Assembly: GCA_025531455.1 (NCBI GenBank)
Contig: JAMYHL010000109.1
Location: 1-64,000, forward strand
Source of the DNA: Apiotrichum sp. Y4204
Taxonomy: Eukaryota > Basidiomycota > Tremellomycetes > Trichosporonales > Trichosporonaceae
DNA length: 64,000 nt
Direction: 5' to 3'
This document shows positions 32,507 through 42,900 of this stretch, piece after piece. Made by a program: the position numbers and the translations under genes. The notes under the pieces are model-generated. The model was given only the letters and a program-made list of their open reading frames with translations. It was not told the origin of the DNA and did no database searches. The number at the start of each line of letters is the position of its first letter. Within the stretch, counting starts at the first letter, position 1.

Positions 32507-35143
32507 TCGGAGTTGTAGTCGCAGTAGTAATCGTAATCATAGCGTTGTTTCTGGGGAGGAGAGATGCACTAGTGTCGCAGTTACAGATCTAGAAGTCGCT
32601 GAACCATTCTAAAGGAGTGGAAATGAAGAGGCATAAGGCTGCAGGAAGAGCAATGATTTTGAGTATAATCTGCCAAGAAAGCGCCACATTCGAGAAAGTG
32701 CCACATTCGTCTTCCAATCGTCATCCTACGACCCCATGCATATCTAGAGAGGTCATAACAGCCCAGAAAGCTTTGAAAGGCTATAGTCTACGCTATCCCA
32801 AAGCTAGGGAACCTCTTTTGAGCGTGATTGGAAGAATATCAGTGTCAAAGACGCCCAACCGCTTTTTGTGTCGAACGTTCATACTTTCATGTTCACCGAT
32901 TGGAGTACAATTTGCCTCTGGGTTATGCACAAAACTCCAGCAGGTCTGCAATCTGCACATTCATACCAATTAGTACTGAGCGTATCCATTCGAGGAACAT
33001 CATGCTGGAGGAGCGGGAGAGATTGACATCTCGACAAATCTCGTTCACAAGTAAGAAAGAAAGAAGCAAAAAAGAAGAAGAAAAAACCGCCACATACTGC
33101 GCCCCGGACCCGAGACCCCCACCGGACCCGGCAGATAGCCGCTATCACGGCACCGAGCCCCAGGCCCTCGAGATATGATATATCGCGACGCCCGCATTCC
33201 AGGCGGCCAAGATGCATACCTCGTCCATGCGTGTTGCCCCACATGTGCGCACAGAGCCCACCACAAGGTCCGTCATGGGATTGGGAGCCGCAGCGATGAC
33301 CAGGTTTCTCGTGTAGACTGATGTCATGGTTCCTCATGTTATTGGGAGCAAAACAATGACCAGGTTCCTCATGAAATTGGGAGAAAAGCCGAAGACTAGG
33401 TTCTCATGCATGCATGAGTTGGGAGCAGTAGCGAGGGACAAGTTCCGCATGGAATGCGGGGCTTGGTCGTACACTCCAGTTGCGAGACCATTCCACACAG
33501 GTGCACATGGCCGCGACATGTCTGATGGAAGCATGTGGCCGCTAGTCTTTTTCATGCCTTCCCCAAAGACAGTATCACTCACCCCACATGCAACCATCCA
33601 CGATGCCATGTTCCGAGCTGCCGACCGCGATCGACACTGGAAGCGGTGCTGTTGTTGAAGCATTCGTTCCGGAACAAAGCGGAGTAACAGGAGCAGGTGA
33701 TCAACTCGGGCTTGGCAGTTACCATAATAACACAGTCATGTGCCAAGTGGAGTTCGATTGGTCTATGCGCTCTCTGCCGATCGGGTCGGCTGTATCGAGT
33801 TCACGGGGCTTCCAACGGGACCGTGCGCGGTCTAGGTGCGGCTGTTGGTGTGCGCTTGGCAAATCCCAGTCGCCCCACGTGCCGCGGATGGGGATGAGTG
33901 CTCGCGTGCTCGTGACCCGGAACCGAGGATTGTGGGATGTTGTGGCGCCCATTCCCAACAGCTCTCCGAGACCCAGGTTCACCGTCCGACCGCCGTATGC
34001 TGCTGGTCATGAGACTATGGCTCTGACGAGGTTCTGCCTTTTCGGGGAGCCTTTTATCCTCCAAGCGCTGATGATGTCCCCCGCAAGGCCGCCATGTTCT
34101 GCCGATGGTGGGTGACATTGTGTCGCCGGGTCTTCCCTAATATACGTCCCCACTCTCGAAGAGACAGATCGGTCCAATTGCAAGGTTGATCTGTGCTTAG
34201 CGGGCGACAGAGCCTGTTGGAATAAAGCTCCGATCACGGGTAAGAGTCTGAGGGGTGGTAATTATGCGATGAACCGCCGGCCTGCACAGAGAGCATGCCC
34301 GATGGCGCGGAGATGAGGGGTGATTCCGCGATCCCAGCCGTTGGGCCACGTTCGGCAACGTACGCCGAGTGCCGGCACGACGCGTCCGCAAGCATACGCG
34401 TTCAGCGCATTTCATCGCCGAGGCCGAAGGCTGATACGCGGAGGGGACACAAATCGCGCCGAGCCGCGCCGTATGGCGGGGGCCAGCGGCCCGGACCCGG
34501 GCGCCGATCGGCGTGCCTTCCTCCACCGCCAGAAGCTGTGCCCGAGGGACCAGAAGAATGTCGATCACTTCCTTTCGCTTCCATGATCGCCACTTGTATG
34601 CTTACTGTACATGCTTTTTTTCTGGCTTACATGTGCCTCTGTACCTCTGTACTTGGGCTGCTGTCGTCACCAAAGGAGCCATCAGCCGAACGTTGCGAGA
34701 AGTCGGCGGAGCCCAAATGTCGTTGCTTGCTCCTGGCTGGACACTGTTTTGGCACGTGCCCACATATAGGCAACTGCCGCCGGCTACGCATTCGCCCGCC
34801 CTCTTCCCTGCACGCCCGCACGCCTTTGGATGCACGGAGCATATGGGCTCGCTCGGACTGGGCCGAGTTGCGCCGTCAGCCTCCATCGCCCCTCCTCCGA
34901 GATGATCGGCGGCGGCGTGATTGGCGCGGCAGTTGACAGGGCGGTAGGGTAGATGAATTTTTCAGTGCCGCCGGCCTGCCAAATGCACACAAACAAAACC
35001 AAATAGACCCATCCCGCCTCAACAAATCACAGCGCTCGTAGAGATACAGTATACATGAAAGACTACAGGACCGGAATTCTAGTTTCTATGGAGGAGAACC
35101 AGAGCGGTTGCCGAGCCCAGCGCCGCGGCAACCCGCTGGGCGC
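32507..35143. other. gene-free stretch with degenerate repeats
   Basis: About 2.6 kb. Open frames are short or start without ATG and show no domain. The only clear structure is the degenerate repeat family at 33281-33451. Around 33050 an A-rich run (AAAGAAAGAAGC) stands out. No RNA gene found. Confidence 0.4.
33281..33451 (+). repeat. degenerate ~33-nt interspersed tandem repeat
   Basis: Four related units begin TTGGGAG at 33281, 33342, 33377 and 33419 and end near TTCCTCATG. Two further fragments carry only the end motif (near 33264 and 33324). Spacing is irregular (61, 35, 42 nt) and units differ at several positions, so it is an old array. It does not overlap a supported gene. Confidence 0.65.
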
Positions 35144-36272
35144 TCAATGGGTGGCCATGTAGATGGAGAGGTCGACCATGCGGTTGGCAAAGCCGTATTC
35201 GTTGTCATACCACGCGACGACCTTGGCAGTGTGCGCGTCGAGGATGATGGAGGCGTCGACGTCGACGATGGACGACTGCGAGGAGGTGAGGTAGTCGGAG
35301 GACACGAGCTTCTCCTCGCTGTACCCGAGGACGCCCTTGAGACCGCCCTCGGAGACCGGCTTGTTGGCGGCGGCGTTGAACGCGGCCATGAGCTCGTCCT
35401 TGGTGTTGAACGGCTTTAGCGTCTTGACGGTGAGGTCTACGAGCGAGACGTTGGTGACCGGCACGCGGACGGAGATGCCCTGGAACTTGCCGGCCAGCTC
35501 GGGGAGGACCTTGACGACGGCCTGGGCGGCACCAGTGGTGGCAGGGATAATGTTACCCATGGCGGAACGGCCCGAGCGGATGTCCTTGCCGGAGAAGCCG
35601 TCAAGAACCTTCTGCGACGCGGTGGACGCGTGGATGGTGGTCATCATGCCGGACTCCACGCCAAAGGTCTTGTGGAGGACAGAGGCCACAGGGGCGAGGC
35701 AGTTGGTGGTGCAGGACGCGTTCGAGACAACGTCCTCGCCCGCGTAGTCGGTGTGGTTGACGCCGTAGACAATGTTGCGCGCGTCCTTGGAGGGGGCGGA
35801 GATGATAACCTTCTTTCCCTTGGCAGCGGTAATGTGGGCGCTCGCCTTCTCGACAGTGGTCATCTTGCCGGTCGACTCCATAATGTAGTCGGCGCCGGCG
35901 GACGACCAGTCAAGCTTGGCGGGGTCACGCTGCGAGAAGAGGTGAATGAGGCGGCCACGGTAGAGAAGGGCCGAGGGGGACGGGTTGTTCTCGGTCGGCT
36001 TGAGCTGGCCGGGGTGGTCGGCGGGGGCGACGGACAGGTCGGCAGAGTGGCGGCACGGGCCGTGGGTCGAGTCGTGGCGGATCGCCGTGAGGAGGTGCTC
36101 AATCGACGCGGCAGTGTGGTTCACAGCCACCATGGTGACATCCTCGCGGTCAAGACAGATGCGGAAGAGCGCGCGGCCGATACGGCCAAAGCCGTTGATG
36201 CCAATGCGGGGGGCAGAGTCGGTGGACACTGGGGTCAGACGCGAACCAGGCACATGAGAGGGGTGACTCACT
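35144..36272 (-). CDS. glyceraldehyde-3-phosphate dehydrogenase, divergent form
   Basis: Glycolytic GAPDH, 361 residues. The NAD-binding start is RIGINGFGRIGR, the catalytic Cys lies in SNASCTTNCLAP, and the C-terminal block is WYDNEYGFANRMVDLS. Two exons: a single A at 36272, then 36228-35144. The first base of the start codon is separated from TG by a GTGAGT...CTGACCCCAG intron, so the spliced message reads CCACC-ATG-TCC. I found no workable ATG without that splice. The protein is about 25 residues longer than usual, with an insert after DSTHGP (residues ~60-95, HSADLSVAPADHPGQLKPTEN). It also has unusual residues in the GKMTTVEKASAH region. It has no other intron, unlike most genes here. 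It could be a second, specialised GAPDH rather than the main one. Confidence 0.93.
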
Positions 36273-36383
36273 GGTGGAGTATTATGTGCTATTAGAGAGC
36301 CAGGCGTCAAGCGCGCAGAGGCGGGTCTAGGTGTGTATCGTAAGAGTCGTTACAGAACAGGTGTTGCGGAATGCTCCTTGGTC

Positions 36384-36389
36384 TTTATA
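36384..36389 (-). promoter_or_regulatory. TATA box of the GAPDH gene
   Basis: TATAAA on the minus strand lies about 112 nt upstream of the first base of the GAPDH start codon. With the intervening leader (about 30-80 nt) it fits a strong glycolytic promoter. Confidence 0.5.
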
Positions 36390-37923
36390 TGTCCTCCCAG
36401 TCGCCCCCAGCCCACATAATATCTTCACCAACCCCGCGTATCGGCCTCGGATTCTCGGACGACGAATGTTTCTCCTCCTTGGCCATGTGCATCCTGGCGT
36501 AATCTGTATATCGCATCGCGCCCGCTACCGCTGGTGAGCTGGGACCCCGCGTGCATGTCGCTCGCGCCAGCCATCCTCCACTCGGCTTTGCGGCGGTTCT
36601 CGGCGACTTGGAGCCCTAGACCGACGCCAGCGAGCTAGCAACTAGTCGGTACGGGGGCGGCGGGGTGGTAAAAAGGAATAATTTTCTCAGAAATTCGATA
36701 AAATCCAGCGCACCTCTGTAACAACCGCAATGCGCGCAGTGGCGTACTTGGAACGGGCAGCTGGCGATAAGTGGGCCAGCACCCTGCAAGCCCTGCGCTC
36801 CCCACCCTGGAGCAAGCGAGCGGCAGAGAGCAAGCACTGCATGGATATCGCCCGAGATAGCGCGTCGAGGCCAGAACGCCGGAAAAATCCATGTTGCGGA
36901 GCAGAGTTGGTCCGACAAGCCGACAATGAGTCCAGCGCCTTGCTGAAATTTCTTTCTTGTATGTTTTTCGAGTTGGTCGAGAACCCTGGCAACGAGCCAA
37001 GACTGGTCGTCGTGAGTCCAGACCAGGTAGGTAGTCATAGAGCGAGTTCCTTGACAATGGACAAGGCCAACCTCGCGCGCGACCGCATCTGTGCGTCGTT
37101 CCAGAATGACTCCAAGGCCCAAAAGGACCGACGCGCCGACGCGCCGACGCTATCTCCAGCCGACCCCTGACTGGAAGCTCGCAGCACTCGTGCGGGGTTG
37201 TCGGAGCTGGCGGCGTAAAGCGGTGGAGGCGAGATTGCGCGTCTGCAGCATACTCACTGCCCACGTCGCCTTGCGGGCCTTGCGGGCGACCCACTCGCGC
37301 GTTGACATTATCGAATCTCCTGAGCGCACGTTTCGAATCCGCGAGTGCCGAGAGGGTCCAGAGGGTCCATGTTATCGAATCTGCACCATGCGCACCATGC
37401 GGATTCGGCGATATCGCGATATCAGCCACCACCGCTGGCAACTTTCCTCCGCCGCACCAGACGCCACAGGCATGCATGCATGCGGTGGACGAACGGAGAA
37501 AAGTTGACTGACGTTGGTGGATAAGACCGTCAGCGATCAACACTGCATCAAGCGCATCAATGTCTCGTCGCGCGAGGTCGATCGGCCTGGACGCGCTGGA
37601 CGCCTGGGCCCTGCCTGCCCTGCACACCTATGTCCTCGATTCTCCACCGCCCATCTCCCACTATGCGAGGTAAAATCGCTTTGATCGCCTCCAGAATAAG
37701 AAGACAATGGCGCAGCGTTGTCCAGTCCCATGTCAGATCTTCAGTCTTGGGTTGCGTTCGCACAGCTCGCCGACGGGGCTACTCGAGATAACTCGCGCAC
37801 AGACCATAGCAAAATGTGGAGGCGGAGGTGGTGGTTTCGCCAATGGTGAGAATCGACGCATGCATGGCATGGATGTCCGCGACGAGCTTGAGGGCTCTAG
37901 GAGTTCACAGCTGATCTGGCGGA

Positions 37924-38266
37924 TTTTACGGTCCGTAAAACGCTCCGTAAAACTCGCCATTTTACAGGCGTTTTACGTACAGTAAAACTAGTTTTACTAT
38001 GCGTAAAACGCGCGTAAAGCGGTCCCTTTTACTGTGCATTTTACGCACAGTAAAATGTCCCAAAATTATGCTGGGTAAAAAACCAGCAGGAATCGAACCG
38101 AGGACGCCGGCAAGACCGCCGTCCATTAGTACAACTTCACCACCAGGTTTGTGATATAGTCTTGGGGGCGCCGTCGCCACATTCACTGCCCGCGGCTCTT
38201 CCTGGCAGAGCGCTAGTTTAGCCGCTGTTTAACAGAGTTTTACTGGACGTTTTACGCACCGTAAAA
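37924..38266. repeat. array of TTTTAC/GTAAAA hexamers in both orientations
   Basis: About eight TTTTAC and seven GTAAAA copies occur in 343 bp, many followed or preceded by CG. Several face each other to make hairpins, such as TTTTACGCACAGTAAAA (about 38039-38055) and TTTTACGCACCGTAAAA (38250-38266). The density is far above chance in this GC-rich DNA. It could be a binding-site array, the ends of a mobile element, or a fold-back repeat. Confidence 0.7.
38082..38152 (-). other. tRNA-like hairpin, possible tRNA relic
   Basis: On the minus strand GGTTCGATTCC matches the tRNA T-loop consensus (B box). A stem-loop with U33-like T and CTT in anticodon position lies upstream of it, but only 4 of 5 anticodon-stem and 3 of 5 T-stem pairs form. 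The D arm and acceptor stem do not pair. This is not a working tRNA as far as I can fold it. It sits between the two halves of the hexamer array, so a tRNA-derived repeat is possible. Confidence 0.25.
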
Positions 38267-39978
38267 CTCGACCGATCAGCTGTGAGGAGTTTAGTCAAAA
38301 TATCAACGCTCCGTTGTCGCTCCAACACTTTTGCTGTCTTTCCTGCCTTAATAATTCGATACCTTCGCAGCAGTCGGCGTGTCGGCCATCGCTGGCGGTG
38401 TCCGTCGGTGGCATACCCACTGCCCAACTCAGCGATTGACGCCCAACGCCGTACGGCCCCCGCCGGCGCCCCGGCCAAGACAGCGGCGTGTTGGTCCCTT
38501 GAGTAACTGGGAGCGATTCCTGTAAAAACTGCAACATCCGGGCCCTATCTTGGTCGTGAACAATCTCATCGAAGGCGGTCAGTCGCGTTGTCCGGCCAGA
38601 GTGGTGTAAACATGTAACCATGTAACCATATCATCCCAGCGGTCTCGGCCATGAAACATGGCAATCCGTCCACACTGGTCGCCGATCGCTGACACAAGCG
38701 ATCATGACCAAGGGTATGGTGGAATGCTGGATCTGGTCATGGAAGAGATAAGCAGCTGGGAACTGGGGGAGGTGGCTCGGCCCCGGACTCCATGTTTTTG
38801 TAGCGCACCTGCCTGTCGCTGGACGCTAGCTGGTCGGGCACGGAATTGATACGTAGTTGGACTGACTCCTGGGTGCAGTATCACTCGTCAGAGACCATTA
38901 CGTTTCTGTCAACGAGGTAGTTTTAAATGGCCGAGGCCGCAAGGCCAAGCCAGAGGCCGAGGCACGCATGATGATGTGCATGATGTGCCTGCTTCACAGG
39001 ATCACAGGTTTGATTGTCGCAACTGTAGACCGCCGGCCATCCTGCTGTTCCCAACTGGGCTGTTTGAGATGGCCGAAGGGCTGGAAGCTGGAATCTGTAC
39101 CCGACTACCACAACCGTTGCTTCGTTACAAGCCACGGCTGCGGCCTATACTCCCTGTCATGACGAAACAGACCATGACGCGATTTGTGCTCTTTGCCCGC
39201 GAAGAGTGCGTCGGTCACTAACCTCGGGCCAGTAATAAATTAGTGTGGGATTCTTATGAGTGGATATTTCGCGACAGAGGCACCATTACAAGACAATCTT
39301 GGGGCTGACCAGGGCCAAATCATGACGGGCAAGTTTAACTGAACCTTTTTTCGTTCTGTCGTTGCGCTGTACCGCTGTTGCTCTCAGCTCTCGGCACGCG
39401 ACATTCACACGACTTTGACTCACCAAAGGTGCGCTATGGTGCAGCTAGGAGAAAAATGGGCGGCCTTTCCGATCACGTTGCCCAGGGCGGAAATGCCGTG
39501 TAGCGAGAGGATAGCGAAAGAGTGACGTTTGATCGTTCGGCGCCCGAGACGGCCGCCACTACGGCTCCCGTGGAGCCGCAAGATGCGGGGCGTTCCCCCC
39601 GCGATCCACTCCCCGATGGCCAAGTGCGGCGCCCTGGAACGGACAGTTTGATCCTGAATAGACTACTGCCTAGACTGCCCAGATATGTGGGTTGGTCTGT
39701 TTGTGCTACAATGAGACGACCGTCGCGGTGTCGTCCTCATCGTCTTGGCGTTCGGTTGAACCCCCCCTCAGTGGCCAGTGGAGCTCTGCGCGATGACAAT
39801 ATAATGCACAGCGACATGTGACCATCGACTTTTATCCCCACCCCACCTCCGCTCCTTATCCATCCACAACGTTGTGGTCGTGGCCACATTTTGTCACATT
39901 CCATCGCTCTTTTTTCCTGCTTCACCTTAACACACTTCAATCCCGGACCGAGACAGCCCACAGGCCTTATCGCCCACC

Positions 39979-42900
39979 ATGTCCTTGGTCGGCAACATCA
40001 GCACAAATGTTGACCGGACGACCCAGGCCGCTGGGTCGCCGCTGCAGCGTCGCATGAGTAACTTTGGGCGCGGGGGCGCCAACGTCGATGATGATGCCGT
40101 CGAGGAGGTATTCACCCCCATGGAGCAGCGCCACGAGGAGATTGTCCAGCTGGCAAGGACAATGTCCCGCCATAGCATCTCCCGCCAGACATCCCGCTCC
40201 AGCGGCGGCTTCAACCCCCTCGCCCGTATCCGTTCCAACGCCTCGACTGTCGTCGACGGCCCCCGCAACCCCCTCGAGTACGAGGAGGGCTCCGACCTCG
40301 ACCCGTACTCTGAAAACTTTAACATTCGCAAGTGGGCTAAAATCGCACTCAAGAACAGAGGCGATGAGCCGTCCCGCAAATCAGGTCTCTCTTGGAAGAA
40401 CATGAGCGTGTTTGGCTATGGAAGTGATGCCGGTGAGTGACTAGCAGAATTCAGATTGCGGGATGAGAGCTGACACCTGGCGTGATCATCACAAACAATG
40501 CAAACAATCCAACTTTCTCATTCACTACTCCTGAACACTCTCCCCTGTCGTTTGGCGGCTCGCTCCTCCTGGCCAATGAATTGTAGACTACCAAAAGACG
40601 GTGGGCAACATTCCCTGGTACATGATCCAGTCCCTCCGTGACTTGATCATGGGCCGCAAACGCAAGGTCGACATTCTGAACAGCTTTGATGGTCTTCTCG
40701 AGGCCGGTGAGATGCTCGTCGTCCTGGGTCCCCCAGGCTCGGGCTGCACCACTCTCCTGAAAACTATCGCCGGCGAGATGAACGGTATCTACCTGGACGA
40801 GGGAGCAGAGATCAACTACCGCGGTAAGTTTGGAGAGATTCATTCCAGAGGAATCACTCGCATCGCGCTACGACGTCATGCGTAATGATGCCATCAGAGG
40901 CAATAGCGCAATAGCGCCGTAGTGGATGCAGTCACGACAATGTGGCAGTCACTGACCATTCCAGGTATCTCTCCCAAGCAGATGCTCTCCCAGTTCCGTG
41001 GTGAGGCCATTTACACCGCCGAGGTCGATGTCCACTTCCCCAAGCTCGTGGTCGGCGACACTTTGTCGTTCGCCGCCCGTGCTCGTGCTCCCGCCAACCC
41101 TCCCGCTGGCATGACCCAGACCCAGTACGCAAACCACATGCGTGATGTCACCATGGCCATCTTTGGCATCTCGCACACCATCAACACGATGGTTGGTAAC
41201 GACTTTATCCGTGGTGTCTCGGGTGGTGAGCGCAAGCGTGTCTCGATTGCCGAGGCGTCCCTTGCCGCCGCCCCGCTGCAATGCTGGGACAACTCGACCC
41301 GTGGTCTCGATGCCGCCAACGCCATAGAGTTTGTCAAGAACCTGAAGCTCGGCACCGATTACTTTGACAACACTGCTGTCGTCGCCATCTACCAGGCGCC
41401 CCAGGCCGCTTACGACCTCTTCGACAAGGTCAGCGTTCTCTACGAGGGCGAGCAAATCTACTTTGGACGCTGCGACGAGGCCAAGGCGTTCTTCGTCAAC
41501 ATGGGTTTCTTCTGCCCCGAGCAGCAGACCACTCCAGACTTCCTCACCTCGCTCACTAGTGCCGCCGAGCGCACGCCTCGTGCCGGCTTTGAGGGCAAGG
41601 TTCCGCACACGCCCAAGCAGTTTGCGGAGCGCTGGCGCGCGTCGCCCCAGTACGCAGCCCTGCAGCAGCAGATTGCCGCGTACAACCAGCGCCATCCTAT
41701 CGGCGGCGAGGCCTACGACGAGTTCCTCTCGTCTCGTCGTCAGCAGCAGCACAAGCACACCCGCGTCAAGTCGCCCTACACCCTCTCGTACTGGGGACAG
41801 GTCAAGTTGTGCCTGCTGCGTGGTTTCCAGCGTCTCAAGGCGGATCCCTCGCTTACGATCACCCAGCTCTTCGGTAACTGTGTCATGGCTCTTATCATCT
41901 CGTCCGTCTTCTACAATCTCCAGCCCGACACCAGTTCGTTCTTCAACCGCGGTGGTCTCCTCTTCTTCGCTATTCTCATGAACGCTTTCGGTTCGGCCCT
42001 CGAGATTCTGACTCTTTACGCCCAACGTCCCATTGTCGAAAAGCACGCACAGTACGCCTTCTACCACCCCTCGGCAGAAGCGTTCGCGTCAATGCTCACC
42101 GACATGCCGTACAAGATCATCAACTCGATCTTCTTCAACCTGATCATTTACTTCATGACCAACCTTCGTCGCGAACCGGGACCGTTCTTCTTCTTCTACC
42201 TCGTCTCCTTCCTGTGTACCCTTGTCATGTCGATGTTGTTCCGCTCCATCGCGTCGCTTTCCAGGTCTCTGACACAGGCCCTGGCTCCTGCGGCTATCAT
42301 CATCCTCGCACTCATCATCTACACCGGCTTTGCCCTCCCGATCACGTACATGCACGGCTGGAGCCGCTGGATCAACTACCTGGATCCCATTGCCTATGGC
42401 TTCGAGTCGCTCATGGTTAACGAGTTCCACGGCCGCCAATTTGCGTGTTCGAACATTGTCCCCCAAGGCCCCGGCTACCCTACCTCTGGCGACGGTATTG
42501 CCTGCGCTGCGGTTGGATCCGTCCCCGGCCAGCCCTTCGTCGACGGCGACCGCTACCTTGAGCTTGCCTTCAAGTACTACCACTCGCACAAGTGGCGCAA
42601 CGTCGGCATTCTCTTCGTCTTCATGTTCGGTCTCATGGTCATCTACCTCGTCGCCGCCGAGTTCATCTCTGCCAAGAAGTCCAAGGGTGAAGTCCTCATC
42701 TACCCCCGTGGCAAGATCCCCGCCGCTCTTCTCCGCCCCAACGACGAAGAGACTGCCACCGAGGTCAAGGACGGTGCTCTCTCCTCCAAACCTTCGAACC
42801 TAGACGCCGCCGACGGCCTTATCCAGCGCCAGACCGCCATCTTCTCCTGGAAGGACGTCTGCTATGACATCAAGATCAAGGGCCAGCCTCGCCGCATTCT

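Larger units (their letters stand above)
36273..39978. other. gene-free stretch with hexamer array
   Basis: About 3.7 kb. A long minus-strand frame (about 36635-37627) lacks an ATG start and any domain. It is arginine-rich and looks like GC-driven open frame rather than a gene. The TTTTAC/GTAAAA array (37924-38266) and the tRNA-like hairpin are the only clear structures. The last 200 nt (about 39780-39978) are A/C/T-rich and hold the promoter of the ABC transporter gene. Confidence 0.4.

Noticed and set aside
36635..37627. 330-codon minus-strand frame in gene-free DNA
   Set aside because: No ATG at its start, arginine-rich low similarity to any fold, no splice or leader context.
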